A DNA stretch of 64,000 nucleotides from Fimbriimonadaceae bacterium (lineage in GTDB: Bacteria > Armatimonadota > Fimbriimonadia > Fimbriimonadales > Fimbriimonadaceae), in NCBI GenBank assembly GCA_019454105.1, contig CP075364.1:2049362-2113361 (forward strand), read 5' to 3'. The notes beneath the pieces were generated by a model. The model saw nothing but the letters and a program-made list of their open reading frames with translations, had not been told where the DNA came from and ran no database searches. The translations under genes and the position numbers were made by a program. The stretch's first letter is position 1. Each line of letters begins with the position of its first letter. Of this stretch, positions 8,031 through 17,440 are shown piece after piece.

Positions 8031-9953
8031 TTACGACCCGATCACACCGCCCGATTCTTTCTGCACCGCGATTACGGTCGGGCGAGGCGGCCCCTCTCCG
8101 TCGGGCCAGCGCGTGGAGGGCTCGGCGAAGGTCGACCCCTCGCCCGGATGTTGGATCGCGAGGAACGCGGTCGTCCCGTCCGGAGTGAACTCAGGCCCGC
8201 AAACCTCGCTCCCGACCACGCTCGCCATGAACTGCTTGGGCTTGCCCCGCTCCGGCCCTTCGGTCGGCACCGCGAAGAACCCGTCGCGCAGCTTCATCGA
8301 CCGCTCCATCCCGTCGGTCGCGATCCAGAGGTTCCCCCGCGCGTCGAAACAGATGTTGTCCGGGCAGGAGATCGGGCTGAGCCCCTCCTTGGGGTAACCC
8401 GCGAAGAACGTTCGCTCGTCGGCCGGGTCGCCGCAGACGAGGAACAGCTCCCAGCTAAACGTCGTGGCCGCGTGGTCTCCGCCAGCCTCGACCAACTCGA
8501 TGATGTGGCCGTGTCGGTTCTCGGCGACCGGGTTGGCCGCGTCTGTGCCCGGCTTGCCCTCCTTGGCCCGGTCGGTGTTGTTCGTGCAGACCACATAGAC
8601 CTTCTCGTTCACCGGGTTGACCTCAATGTCCTCGGGCCGGTCCATCTTCGTCGCCCCGACCAAGTCGGCCGCGATCCGAGCGTCGATCACCACGTCCGCC
8701 TGGCTCTCAAACCCGTTCTCGGGCGTCAACGGCCCTTGGCCGAAGACAAGCGGCAGCCAGACCCCTGTCCCGTCGTCGGCGAAGCGCGCCACATAGAGCA
8801 CGCCGTCGTCCATCAGGTCGCGGTTCGCCAAGCGGTCGGTCGGGTCGAACGGCTTGGAGCACACGAACTTGTACACGTACTCGAAGCGGGCATCGTCGCC
8901 GCTGTACATTACGACCTTGCCGTCCCGGGTCACGTGGGTGGTCGCCGCCTCGTGCCGGAAGCGGCCCAAGGCCGTGCGCTTCACCGGCATCCATTCCGGG
9001 TCGTAGGGGTCGATCTCCACCACCCAGCCGAAGGCATAGGGCTCGTTCGGCTCCTTGGCGCAGTCGAACCGGTCGTCGAACTTCTCCCAAACGTACTCGC
9101 TCTCTTTCTCGCGGATCCCGTACCGCTTGGCGCTGCGCGCGTCCTTCGGGTCGGTATAGCTCGCCGCCCCGGCGAAGTAGTCCTGGAAGTTCTCCTCGCC
9201 GCTCAGCACCGTGCCCCAAGGGGTCTTCCCGGCCGCGCAGTTGCAGATGGTCCCCGTGCACCGGTCGCCCTCCAGGTGCCGGCTCGTGCGCATCCTGGCG
9301 TCGCCCGCCGCCGGCCCGCTCACCCGCATCTGGTCCGTGGCCGTGTGCCGCTTGTTGTAGGGGCTGTCGAGCACCGGGGCCCACCGGCCGTCCTTCCGCT
9401 CCACCTCCACCACCGAGAATCCGACCGATTCCATGCAGACGAGGGCCTGCTGCTCGTCCACGTCCCTCTCGCTCTTGATCGGGAACATCAACTCCGGGTT
9501 CGGGTACTCGTGGTTCACGCCAAGCAGGCCACGCTCCGAGTTGTTCGATCCATAGGGAAGGGGCAGGTACCCGACGAAGTCGCAGTTGTAGCCGAAGCAC
9601 CGCATCTGGGCGTCGGCGTCCATCTCTCCAGGATCGGGCCGGCCCTCGCCCAAAAAAAGCGGATCGCCCCAGCGGAGAATCGGCTGCCAGCGATAGCCAG
9701 GAGCGAGCACGATGTCGTTGGCCGTGCTGGGGGCGATGGGGGTGAAGTCAAGCCCGGTCGGGCTGCCGGGAACCCAGGCCGACCGGGCGAGAGCTCCGGC
9801 GCCGCTCAACGTCAGGTAGGCCCCGATCATGCCCTTGAGCAGGTCGCGCCGCTTCAGTCGGCTCTCGACGATCTCAGCGAAGGGCCTGCCGAGGCCGTCG
9901 TTGGACCTCACGACCGGATCTTCGTCAAAGTGGCGGGCTGTCGGATCACTCAT
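8031..9953 (-). CDS. PhoX-type alkaline phosphatase (DUF839 family), Tat substrate
   Basis: A 640-residue protein of the PhoX/DUF839 family of Ca/Fe-dependent phosphatases. The N-terminus has a twin-arginine signal with a long n-region (ESRLKRRDLLKG then a hydrophobic stretch IGAYLTLSGAGALA), so it would be exported folded. Family blocks are visible: LGVNHEYPNPELMFP, VLSGEENFQDYFAGAA, FGWVVEIDPYDP, RFRHEAATTHVTRDGKVVMYSGDD, FEYVYKFV, RPEDIEVNP and NRHGHIIELVE. PhoX releases phosphate from organic phosphoesters in the periplasm and is often phosphate-regulated; no Pho box was identified here. Repeat elements bound it on both sides. Confidence 0.92.
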   Translation of the reverse strand: MSDPTARHFDEDPVVRSNDGLGRPFAEIVESRLKRRDLLKGMIGAYLTLSGAGALARSAWVPGSPTGLDFTPIAPSTANDIVLAPGYRWQPILRWGDPLFLGEGRPDPGEMDADAQMRCFGYNCDFVGYLPLPYGSNNSERGLLGVNHEYPNPELMFPIKSERDVDEQQALVCMESVGFSVVEVERKDGRWAPVLDSPYNKRHTATDQMRVSGPAAGDARMRTSRHLEGDRCTGTICNCAAGKTPWGTVLSGEENFQDYFAGAASYTDPKDARSAKRYGIREKESEYVWEKFDDRFDCAKEPNEPYAFGWVVEIDPYDPEWMPVKRTALGRFRHEAATTHVTRDGKVVMYSGDDARFEYVYKFVCSKPFDPTDRLANRDLMDDGVLYVARFADDGTGVWLPLVFGQGPLTPENGFESQADVVIDARIAADLVGATKMDRPEDIEVNPVNEKVYVVCTNNTDRAKEGKPGTDAANPVAENRHGHIIELVEAGGDHAATTFSWELFLVCGDPADERTFFAGYPKEGLSPISCPDNICFDARGNLWIATDGMERSMKLRDGFFAVPTEGPERGKPKQFMASVVGSEVCGPEFTPDGTTAFLAIQHPGEGSTFAEPSTRWPDGEGPPRPTVIAVQKESGGVIGS

Positions 9954-9999
9954 GCCCCAGGATGCCCGAATCCTTTGTTAAGCTCCGATGAAGGATTGG

Positions 10000-10044
10000 G
10001 ACCCCCTCCCCCGTTACGGGGGAGGGGGCAGGGGGTGGGGGCCC
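10000..10044. repeat. Palindromic GC-rich repeat, family 1
   Basis: A full-length copy: CCCCCTCCCCC, GTTAC, GGGGGAGGGGG, then the asymmetric tail CAGGGGGTGGGGG. It occupies the start of the 315-bp gap upstream of phoX. The rest of that gap (10045-10268) shows no gene; it contains a short degraded piece resembling repeat family 3 (GGACTGAAGTC). Confidence 0.9.
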
Positions 10045-10268
10045 ACCTGCGGGCCGCTCGCCTGAGACAGGCCAACAACTGCGGACTGAAGTCTGTGAGC
10101 CCAAGGCCCACCCCGGGGTTCGACGCGTCCGCTCCGGCGCCCTCAAGCGACCTAGTCGTTGAGCTCCGGAATGAAGGACGCCGTCAAGCGCTGGGCGAGG
10201 AGGGCACACGGCAGGCGGGTCGCCCGCCCAGACGCCGATGCGCGCAATCCCGTACTGACCGGCTCGCT

Positions 10269-10646
10269 TCAGGGCCCAAAATCTTCGGCTTCGTAAACTG
10301 GACGAATCTCAAGGGTCGCGTTCTCCCCCGGCATCGGGTGCGGGCACTTCTTCGCCCACTCGACCGCCTCATCCATTGACGCCACGCTCCACAACCAGTA
10401 CCCAGCCACGAGCTCGCTGGTCGCGGGAAAAGGACCGTCCACGACCGAGATGTCCCCCTCGGCCGGGATGAGCAGCCGTTTGCCGTGCGAACTGGGCTTG
10501 AGCCCGTCTCCCGTCACCATGACCCCCGCCTTCTCAAGTTCGGCGTTGAACGCCCCCATCGACGTCATGAGCTGGTCAAAATCGGGCCCACGCTTGATGC
10601 CTCTCTCGCTCATCGGCGTCGCCTTCACGATCACCATCACTCTCAT
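10269..10646 (-). CDS. YCII/DGPF-domain protein
   Basis: A 125-residue protein starting MRVMVIVKATPMSERG, the usual start of DGPF/YCII-related proteins. The VVDGPFPATSELVAGYWLW segment carries the family's DGPF signature, and the C-terminal part (SMDEAVEWAKKCPHPM) is also typical. Family members are small ferredoxin-like-fold proteins of uncertain enzymatic role, often encoded next to an ECF sigma factor; no sigma gene is present here. The ATG at 10646 is preferred over an earlier in-frame start because homology-like sequence begins there. Confidence 0.85.
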   Translation of the reverse strand: MRVMVIVKATPMSERGIKRGPDFDQLMTSMGAFNAELEKAGVMVTGDGLKPSSHGKRLLIPAEGDISVVDGPFPATSELVAGYWLWSVASMDEAVEWAKKCPHPMPGENATLEIRPVYEAEDFGP

Positions 10647-10699
10647 CGTCGTACCTAACCGCCAGGTTAGCACGCCTCTGGGGCGTTTCGGGCGGATTG

Positions 10700-10790
10700 A
10701 GAGCCCCCTCCCCCGGACACCTGACACGGACAAAGGGATCGCACCCCCCTCCCCCGTTACGGGGGAGGGGGCAGGGGGTGGGGGCCCGCC
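10700..10790. repeat. Palindromic GC-rich repeat, family 1, with an adjacent half copy
   Basis: A half-copy (GCCCCCTCCCCCGGAC) near 10702 is followed by a full copy at 10745-10785 (CCCCCTCCCCC, GTTAC, GGGGGAGGGGG, CAGGGGGTGGGGG). It ends a few bases beyond the subtilase stop codon, where it may serve as a terminator. Confidence 0.9.
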
Positions 10791-10794
10791 TGGC

Positions 10795-12414
10795 CTAGTT
10801 GTTCGCCGTCACAGCGACGCGCACGAAGTCCGACCGCAGGTTGTAGGTCGTCGCCCCGCTCCGGCTCCGGTAGAAGCCGACCCGGCACTCGCCCGAGCCG
10901 CTCACGTAGTTCCCGGCCCCGGACGTGACCGTATAAGAGTTGGTCGTGTCGCCCGTGCCCACGCTCTGCGAGGCGATCTGCACATAGCTCCCGGTGCTGT
11001 AGTTATAAAGGTACACGCCTAGGGAGCCGCTGATCGTCATCTGGTTCTCGACCGTCACCACGAGCTGCGTGATCCCGGAGCCACGGTTGATCCCGGTGAG
11101 GATGGCGTCATAGTCGACGACCCGCGTGCTGCCGCTGCCGCCGCTGCGGAGGTCGAACCGCACGTTGTCGCTGGTCGCCAGGCTGCTGGCCGAACCGCCG
11201 ACCACAGTCCCCGTGAAGACCTGGACGCTGGACGGGGCATAGTTCGTGGTCGTGCTGCCACCGCCGCCGCCACCGCCGCCGGCCCCGAGGGCGCGAGCCA
11301 CATTGATGCGGCCCTTGGCCACCCAAGTGCCCACTGGGTCGCAGTTGTCCTCGATAGCCGCCCGGATCGAGGTGTTCGTGGAACCCAGGCCGTTTTTCGC
11401 CCAAAGCAGGCCGGCCAAGCCCGCCACAGCCGGGCAGGCCATCGACGTTCCGCTCAAGGTCGCGTAAGTGTTGCCGTCATAGGTCGAGAGGATGCTGGTG
11501 CCCGGCGCGGCGACGTCCACCCAGGAAGCGCCGAAGTTGCTGAAGCTCGACCGGGCGTCGTTCTGGTCGGTCGAGCCCACCGCGATGCAGTTCGTGTAGA
11601 AGGCCGGATAGCTGGGGCTCGACGTGTTGCTGTTCCCGGCGGCGGCCACCACGACCACGTTCCGGTTCCAGGCGTAGTTGACCGCGCTTTCAAGCGTCGA
11701 GGAGCCCGATGACGCGCCGAGCGAGAGCGAGATGACCTTGGCCCCGTTGTCGGCGGCCCACGTGATGCCGTTCGAGATCGCGCTGAAGGAGCCCGATCCT
11801 GAAGCGTTCAGCACCTTGACCCCCATGAGCCGGGCGTTCCAGTCGACCCCGGCCACGCCATTCGCGTTGTTGGTGACGGCGGCGGCGATCCCGGCGCAGT
11901 GCGTGCCGTGGCCGTTGTCGTCGTCCGGATCGCTGTCGTTGTTCACAAAGTCATATCCGGCCACGAACTTGCTGTTCAAGTCGGTGTGGTTCTTGTCGAT
12001 CCCGGTGTCGACGATCGCGATGACGACGCTGCTCGATCCGGTCGTCACCGTCCACCCGGTCGGCGCGCTGATCTTAGGCAAGGCGTATTGGTTCGGATAT
12101 CTCGGGTCGTTCGGCGTCACCTGGAACGTCCGTGCGATGTAGTTCGGTTCCGCGAACTCGACGAACGGGAGGGTGCGATAGAAGGCGACGGCCGCGCCGA
12201 CGCTCATCGTGCGCGGAAGCTGGACGCGCTGGACGCCCAAAGCTCGGAGCGTCTCCACCGGGGTCGCCCCGATCCGGGCGTTCTCCAGGTTGGAGACGAT
12301 CTGCGAGCCCTCACGGAACTTGACGAGGACTTCTCCATCGACGAACTCGACCGGCGATGCCGCGGCCAGGGCCACGAGGCCAAGAAAAGTGGCGGTTGCA
12401 AGGTGTTTGAACAT
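10795..12414 (-). CDS. Secreted subtilisin-family (S8) serine protease with C-terminal beta-sandwich
   Basis: A 539-residue exported protease. A signal peptide (ATFLGLVALAAASP) precedes a fervidolysin-like propeptide (GEVLVKFREGSQ) and the catalytic domain. The triad is Asp in IAIVDTGID (about residue 137), His in NGHGTHCAGI (about 170) and Ser in LSGTSMACPAVAGL (about 321). A run of nine glycines (about 384-392) links the protease to a 145-residue Ser/Thr/Gly-rich beta domain (YAPSSVQVFTGTVVGGS onward). That domain probably binds substrate or mediates surface attachment; it resembles P-domain-like appendages in style only. No regulator is adjacent. Confidence 0.93.
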   Translation of the reverse strand: MFKHLATATFLGLVALAAASPVEFVDGEVLVKFREGSQIVSNLENARIGATPVETLRALGVQRVQLPRTMSVGAAVAFYRTLPFVEFAEPNYIARTFQVTPNDPRYPNQYALPKISAPTGWTVTTGSSSVVIAIVDTGIDKNHTDLNSKFVAGYDFVNNDSDPDDDNGHGTHCAGIAAAVTNNANGVAGVDWNARLMGVKVLNASGSGSFSAISNGITWAADNGAKVISLSLGASSGSSTLESAVNYAWNRNVVVVAAAGNSNTSSPSYPAFYTNCIAVGSTDQNDARSSFSNFGASWVDVAAPGTSILSTYDGNTYATLSGTSMACPAVAGLAGLLWAKNGLGSTNTSIRAAIEDNCDPVGTWVAKGRINVARALGAGGGGGGGGSTTTNYAPSSVQVFTGTVVGGSASSLATSDNVRFDLRSGGSGSTRVVDYDAILTGINRGSGITQLVVTVENQMTISGSLGVYLYNYSTGSYVQIASQSVGTGDTTNSYTVTSGAGNYVSGSGECRVGFYRSRSGATTYNLRSDFVRVAVTANN

Positions 12415-12551
12415 GGCTGAGTCTATAACCCCCTTCCAGGGAGCCGCTCCGCCCGTCCGCTTCGAGGGCGGATTCGCCAGTCGATGCTACTCGATGGGAC
12501 TTTGGTCACGCAAGACTTCGCCAGAAAGTTCTGTCACCTTCCCACATTGGG

Positions 12552-12656
12552 CCGAAGTCCCCACCCCCAACCCCCTCCCCAGACCCTCCGGGTCCAGGGA
12601 GGAGGCTCGGATCCCCTCCCCCGTTACGGGGGAGGGGGCAGGGGGTGGGGGCCCAC
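12552..12656. repeat. Composite family-1 palindromic repeat
   Basis: It has the same two-part layout as at 7947-8029: CCCCACCCCCAACCCCC, an inverted pair centred on CCCTCCGGG, then CCCCTCCCCC-GTTAC-GGGGGAGGGGG and the CAGGGGGTGGGGG tail. It lies in the region upstream of the subtilase gene and downstream of the small lipoprotein candidate. Confidence 0.88.
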
Positions 12657-12711
12657 CGCCCGGGAACTCCGACTCACGCGGCGAAAAGGCGCCAGGGTCG
12701 ACCTCGGCCCC

Positions 12712-12834
12712 TTAGTCGTCGTCTTCTTCGGCGCTTTCCGCCACCTCTCCGCAACCCGCAAGAACCACGGGCGCGGTCACGGCCATGCCGACACCCATGG
12801 CCAGCAAGAAAATCGAAATCAGTCTCGACTTCAT
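12712..12834 (-). CDS. Candidate 40-residue lipoprotein
   Basis: A very short frame reads MKSRLISIFLLAMGVGMAVT, then APVVLAGCGEVAESAEEDDD and a TAA stop. It has a basic n-region, a hydrophobic h-region and a textbook lipobox L-A-G-C (Cys at residue 28), followed by a 12-residue acidic tail. The Shine-Dalgarno is weak. Signal peptidase II substrates this short are known as entericidin-like or lysis-type peptides, but nothing else supports a function. An lspA gene is present at 41791-42294. The region 12835-13092 between it and the divergent efflux operon shows no other gene. Confidence 0.5.
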   Translation of the reverse strand: MKSRLISIFLLAMGVGMAVTAPVVLAGCGEVAESAEEDDD

Positions 12835-13092
12835 CGCACTATCTACGTCCGAGGAGCCTCGAAAGCTGCGCTGCACCCCTCAATCCGCGCATCCGACTCA
12901 GCGGCCAAGATGGCTGCTCCTGACCTCCGAGCCATCTTCGACGAACCCCCACCCAGCCCATGGTCCAAGGAACGGTCGGCATCCTTCTGAGCGGACCCCG
13001 AAGACAAACACGACGAGGCGACCGTCAAAGCGAAAGTTTGGACACATCGATGAAGACGCCAGAGGGAGCCCGGGACTCGAAACTCTTGGGCG

Positions 13093-14439
13093 ATGCCGGG
13101 CAGTAGAGTGATCGGGCGGCGCCGCAGACAAGCGGCCGCCATTGTCGTCATGCTCATCAGGGTCTCTGCCATCATCGCCGCCGTCGTCGCAGCCGCGTCA
13201 GCCACTGCCCAGTCGGACGGGCCATTGACCCTGGAAGACGTCCTCCGCTCGGCCCGCGAGAACAACGGCACGGTGCAGGCCGCCCGGTTCCAATATCTGG
13301 CTTCTCGGGCCGACGCCCGCAGCGCCGAGTCCGCCTTCTATCCCACGCTGACTCCCCGGGTGCGCCAAGAGAACGGTCGGGTGGAGACGCTCACGGGGAG
13401 CGGGCGCGGGGGCCGGACTGTCGACACGACCGACGCGAGCATCGGGCTCGACTGGCTGTTGCTCGACAACGGCACGCGAGGGGCGACGGTCGGGCGTGCC
13501 AAGCTCGGCAGCGAGACGGCCGAACTCAGTGCCCTTGACACCTACCGTCAGGTGCTCTTCAGCGTCCACCAGTCGTACTATTCGGCCTTGCGGTCCACCG
13601 AACTTCTCAGGGTGCAGTCGGCGAGCCTCGAACGGGCGAAGAAGCTGGAAGACGCAGCGAAGGTGCGGGAACAGCTCGGGGCAGGAGCGGCCAAAGACAT
13701 CCTCCAGGCCGAGGCCGACCGGCTCAACGCCGAGGTGGCGGTCTTGACTGCCCAAAACCAAGTGGCCACCAGCATGGCGAACCTCAAGGCGGTCGCCGGC
13801 TGGCCGACCGAGACCATGCCGGAGCTGGCCGTCCAAGAGCGGACAGCCCCCGAGCGGTTGGCAATCAGCTTGCAAGACGCCATCGCCGAGGGCCTCGCGA
13901 ACCGTCCCAGCCTCCTCGCCCAACGGAAGCGGCTCGAGTCGGCCCGGCTGGGAGTCAGGCTGGCGCGACTGGCGGGCAGCGTCAATTTCTCAGCCTCGGC
14001 CCAAGTCGACAAGTCCTTCAGCGAGAGCGTGTTCGACCGCAGCGCTTTGGTCTTGCAGGCAAGCATCCCGCTGTTCGACGGTTGGCGGACGCGGGAGAAC
14101 GTGAAGAGCGCCGAACTGAACGAAGAGTCGCAACGCTCCACTGTGCTGCAAACCGAGCGCGACACTCGGGCGGCGATCGAGTCGGCGTATAAAGAGTTCA
14201 GCCAGAACTTCGACCGGTTGCGCGCGGCCGACCTCGCCCTCGCGGCCGCGAGGAAGAACTACGAAGCGGCCTCGGGCTCGTTCCAGGAGGGGGCCGGGAC
14301 GATCTTGGACCAGATCACGGCCGAAGTGAGCCTTCGGACGGCTGAGTCGAACCAGATCGGCGCGTATTATGATTTGTTGCTGAGCGAAGTCCAACTTCGG
14401 CTCGCCATGGGGAGGGCCCTCCCGGGCGAAGAAGAATGA
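13093..14439 (+). CDS. TolC-family outer membrane efflux channel
   Basis: A 448-residue TolC/OEP-family protein with an N-terminal signal sequence (IVVMLIRVSAIIAAVVAAASATAQ). It shows the duplicated helical-barrel repeats of the family: LEDVLRSARENNGTVQAARFQ at the start of repeat 1, LQDAIAEGLANRPSLLAQRKRLE at the start of repeat 2, and SVNFSASAQVDKSF as a beta-barrel strand. The C-terminus SEVQLRLAMGRALP is also typical. It forms the outer-membrane exit duct of a tripartite pump. It overlaps the downstream adaptor gene by four bases (ATGA). It is the first gene of a four-gene efflux operon. Confidence 0.92.
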   Translation: MPGSRVIGRRRRQAAAIVVMLIRVSAIIAAVVAAASATAQSDGPLTLEDVLRSARENNGTVQAARFQYLASRADARSAESAFYPTLTPRVRQENGRVETLTGSGRGGRTVDTTDASIGLDWLLLDNGTRGATVGRAKLGSETAELSALDTYRQVLFSVHQSYYSALRSTELLRVQSASLERAKKLEDAAKVREQLGAGAAKDILQAEADRLNAEVAVLTAQNQVATSMANLKAVAGWPTETMPELAVQERTAPERLAISLQDAIAEGLANRPSLLAQRKRLESARLGVRLARLAGSVNFSASAQVDKSFSESVFDRSALVLQASIPLFDGWRTRENVKSAELNEESQRSTVLQTERDTRAAIESAYKEFSQNFDRLRAADLALAAARKNYEAASGSFQEGAGTILDQITAEVSLRTAESNQIGAYYDLLLSEVQLRLAMGRALPGEEE

Positions 14440-16220
14440 ACAGGTGGTTGATCGGTGGCGGTGTCGCGCTGCTCCTGGGGGCGGTGTACATTGTGGTGTC
14501 AGGGTCGTCTGACGCGGCTGGAGACGTGGAGTACCGCTATGCGCCGGTCATCAAGGACGAGCTCTTGCTCTCGAGCTCATCGACCGGTGTGCTCGTTCCA
14601 TTGACCCGGGTCGACGTGAAGTCGAAGGCGGGAGGCAAGGTCGTCCAGTTGCGGGTGGAAGAGGGGACGCGCGTCAAGCAGGGCGACGTGATCGCGGTCA
14701 TCGACCCGCGGGACGTTCAGGCGACTTTCGACCAAGCGTCAGCCGACCTGAGTGGTGCGCAGGCGAGGGTCGACCAGGCCCGGCTCAACGCGACGATGGA
14801 GGGACAGAACGCCCAGATCCGAGTCCGGGACGCCGAGATCGCGCTCGAGACGGCGAGGATCCGTCTCGCCAAAGCCGAAGAGAACGAGCGGATGCAGCCC
14901 ATGCTCTCCAGCGCCGAGATCGACACGGCGAGGGCCAACCTTGAGGCTGCCAACCAGAATCTGAAGCTCCTTCGCGACGTGACGCTTCCTCAGACGCGGC
15001 GCGAGGCCGAGGGGCAGGCGCGGCGGGCGAAGGCCGACTTGGACGCGGCCACGGCGGAGATGGAGCGCCAGGAGAAGCTCCTGGAGAGTGGCTACGTCGC
15101 CAAGAGTTCGGTCGAGAGACAGCGCGCGACGCTCGAAGCGGCGCGGGCGACCGAGGCGGTGGCCCAACAGCGGTTCCGAACCATCGAGAGCGAGCTTCAA
15201 ACGCAGTTGCGGGCCCAAGAAGCCCGAGTCGCCCAGGCCGAAGAGTCGCTCCGTCAGGCCCAAGCCAACTCGGGCCGGGTGACGATCACCAAGAGAGACC
15301 TTGACGAGGCCCGGGCCCAGGTGAGGGCGGCAGAAGCGTCCCTTGCCAGAGCCCGGAGCGACCTCCGTCAAGTCGGGGTGCGCAAGGCCGACGTTCAAAG
15401 CGCCTCGGCTGGTGCCGTGCGGAGCCGAGTGGCCATGGACAACGCCCTCACCCAGCTCAAGGACACGACCGTCGTAGCCCCGCGCGACGGGATCGTCACC
15501 GTGAAGTACTTGGAAGAAGGCACCATCATCCCGCCAGGAACGAGCACCTTTGCCCAAGGAACGAGCCTCGTGCAGATTGCGGACACGACCCAGATGTTCG
15601 TCGAGTGCAACGTCGACGAAGCCGACATTGCCAATGTGAGGATCGGGCAACAGGTGCGGGTCATCGTCGAGGCGTACCCCGGACGGCTCTTCAAGGGCGC
15701 GGTCAGGAAAGTCTTCCCGGCCGCCGAAACGAACCAAGCCCTCACGACCGTCCGCGTCAGGGTCGAAGTCGTCGGTGAAGAGGAGGCCCCGAAGACGGCC
15801 CGTCCAGGCCGAAGAGGCAGTGGCGCCGCCGCCGACGCTCCGCTCCGTCCTGGGATGAACGCGACTTGTGAGTTCATCCAACTCAAGAAAGACGACGTTC
15901 TGGCCGTCCCCCAACAAGCGGTCAAGCGCGAGGGCGACAAGACCTTTGTGGAAGTCAAGACAAGCGATCCGAAGAAGCCAGTCCAGCGCGAGGTGAAGAC
16001 AGGAGCTTCCGGCAACGAGACGATCGAGATCCTTGAAGGCTTGAAGGAAGGCGAGGAGGTCGTCGTGGCCAAGATCGACCTGGCGGCCATGCGAGACCGG
16101 CAAGAGAAGATGAAGCAGGTCGAGCAGGGTGGAGGCTTCGGTTCGATGAACAGGGGCGGCCCAAGCCAGTCGCGGGCTTCTGGCGGCGGCGGTGGGCGCG
16201 CTTCCGGAGGCGGCCGTTGA
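14436..16220 (+). CDS. HlyD/MacA-family periplasmic adaptor
   Basis: A 594-residue membrane-fusion protein, longer than typical MacA (about 370). A single N-terminal membrane anchor (WLIGGGVALLLGAVYIVVSG) is followed by a first biotinyl-lipoyl half (VDVKSKAGGKVVQLRVEEGTRVK). A very long alpha-helical hairpin rich in Ala/Arg/Glu heptads spans about 90-330. The second lipoyl half follows (TTVVAPRDGIVTVKYLEEG), then beta-barrel and membrane-proximal domains (FKGAVRKVFP; LRPGMNATCEF). The last 30 residues are Gly/Ser-rich. The long hairpin would span a wide periplasm. It bridges the inner-membrane MacB-type transporter to TolC. It overlaps both neighbours by four bases. Confidence 0.9.
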   Translation: MNRWLIGGGVALLLGAVYIVVSGSSDAAGDVEYRYAPVIKDELLLSSSSTGVLVPLTRVDVKSKAGGKVVQLRVEEGTRVKQGDVIAVIDPRDVQATFDQASADLSGAQARVDQARLNATMEGQNAQIRVRDAEIALETARIRLAKAEENERMQPMLSSAEIDTARANLEAANQNLKLLRDVTLPQTRREAEGQARRAKADLDAATAEMERQEKLLESGYVAKSSVERQRATLEAARATEAVAQQRFRTIESELQTQLRAQEARVAQAEESLRQAQANSGRVTITKRDLDEARAQVRAAEASLARARSDLRQVGVRKADVQSASAGAVRSRVAMDNALTQLKDTTVVAPRDGIVTVKYLEEGTIIPPGTSTFAQGTSLVQIADTTQMFVECNVDEADIANVRIGQQVRVIVEAYPGRLFKGAVRKVFPAAETNQALTTVRVRVEVVGEEEAPKTARPGRRGSGAAADAPLRPGMNATCEFIQLKKDDVLAVPQQAVKREGDKTFVEVKTSDPKKPVQREVKTGASGNETIEILEGLKEGEEVVVAKIDLAAMRDRQEKMKQVEQGGGFGSMNRGGPSQSRASGGGGGRASGGGR

Positions 16221-17440
16221 CCTTTGGCGACAGCCTTGTCAGCGCCATGCGCGCGGTGACGGCGAACAAGCTCCGCTCGGCCCTCACCATGCTTGGGGTC
16301 GTAATTGGCGTCGGGTCGGTGATCGCCATGATCGGCATCGGCGAAGGCACCAAGAAAAAGTCGTTGGAGGAGCTCGAAGTGATGGGCTCGAACCGGATCA
16401 CGGTCTCTCCGAACTGGCAGCGAGGCCGGGGCCAAAGCGGCAACGACGCCAGCACGTTGCGCATGGAGGACGTCGAACGGCTCAAGCGCAACGTCCCTGC
16501 GATCCGGCACATCACCGGAGTGGTCAGCAGCCGATGGGGTGGCCAGTCGATGGTCAAGTTCGGGGCGAACAACAAGCGCACTTCGGTGACCGGGGCCGAG
16601 CCCCAGATCCGGTTCATCGAGAACGCCACCAAGATGCACTCCGGCACGTGGTGGGACGAAGAGGACAACGAACTGATGAACCGCAAAGCCGTCCTCGGCT
16701 ATACGGTCTACGAAGAGCTCTTCGGCCAGGACAATGCGATCGGGGCGACGGTCAAGATCAACAATCAAAACTTTGAAGTCGCCGGGGTTGTCGACTTCAA
16801 GGGCGGCACAGGTTGGAACAATCCGGACGAGCAGGTCTACATCCCCTTGCGCACCGCCCAAAACCGGCTGTTGGGCACCAAAGAGCGGCTCAATATGATT
16901 ACGCTCCAAGCAATGGACTCGACGATTCTGGAGGAGGTTCAACGACAGGTCGAGGACACGCTCGCCAGCACCCGCCGGAGCGCGACGGGCGAAGATCTCT
17001 TCCGCGTCTTCAACCAGGCCGAATCGCTCCAGATGATCCAGACCCAGTCGACTCTCTTGTCGTTGTTGCTCGCCGGGATCGCGAGCGTGTCGCTCTTGGT
17101 CGGCGGCATCGGCATCATGAACATCATGCTTGTGAGCGTCACCGAACGGACGCGAGAAATCGGGCTCCGCAAGGCTCTGGGGGCCAAGAAGGACACAGTC
17201 CTCGTTCAGTTCCTGCTCGAGAGCGTGGTCATGTGCCTGCTCGGCGGGGCGGTCGGGATCGTGCTGGGCACCTTCGCCGTCAGGATCGTGGCCGACGCCC
17301 TCCAGGTGCCGCAGGTGATCAACGCGACCGCGGTCATGATCGCCTTTGGGTTCTCGATGGTCGTCGGCGTGTTCTTCGGGCTCTATCCGGCCGTCCGGGC
17401 CAGCAACCTCCAACCGATCGAGGCCCTGCGGCATGAGTGA
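16217..17440 (+). CDS. MacB-type ABC transporter permease (FtsX/MacB_PCD family)
   Basis: A 407-residue permease with the MacB layout. TM1 is in [24 protein letters not shown], a large periplasmic domain lies at about 45-270, and three C-terminal membrane segments carry the FtsX signature ([40 protein letters not shown]). The start is TTG at 16217, overlapping the adaptor stop as TTGA. The ATPase is encoded separately, so this is the split form of MacB. Together with the ATPase, adaptor and TolC it forms a mechanotransmission-type efflux pump; substrates (macrolides, peptides, siderophores, lipids) cannot be predicted. Confidence 0.92.
   Translation: MTFGDSLVSAMRAVTANKLRSALTMLGVVIGVGSVIAMIGIGEGTKKKSLEELEVMGSNRITVSPNWQRGRGQSGNDASTLRMEDVERLKRNVPAIRHITGVVSSRWGGQSMVKFGANNKRTSVTGAEPQIRFIENATKMHSGTWWDEEDNELMNRKAVLGYTVYEELFGQDNAIGATVKINNQNFEVAGVVDFKGGTGWNNPDEQVYIPLRTAQNRLLGTKERLNMITLQAMDSTILEEVQRQVEDTLASTRRSATGEDLFRVFNQAESLQMIQTQSTLLSLLLAGIASVSLLVGGIGIMNIMLVSVTERTREIGLRKALGAKKDTVLVQFLLESVVMCLLGGAVGIVLGTFAVRIVADALQVPQVINATAVMIAFGFSMVVGVFFGLYPAVRASNLQPIEALRHE

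Noticed and set aside
7884-10379. An 831-codon open frame on the plus strand opposite the PhoX gene
   Set aside because: It is the antisense of a clear PhoX protein and of repeat DNA. Its translation is Arg/Val/His-rich with no family signature.
10269-10733. Longer form of the YCII protein with 29 extra N-terminal residues
   Set aside because: The extra residues (MSVSGVRGRGLSIRPKRPRG...) read repeat-proximal DNA. Family similarity starts at the ATG at 10646.
12843-13271. A minus-strand frame of 142 codons before the TolC gene
   Set aside because: It overlaps the tolC-type gene start and its signal peptide in antisense and has no recognisable features.
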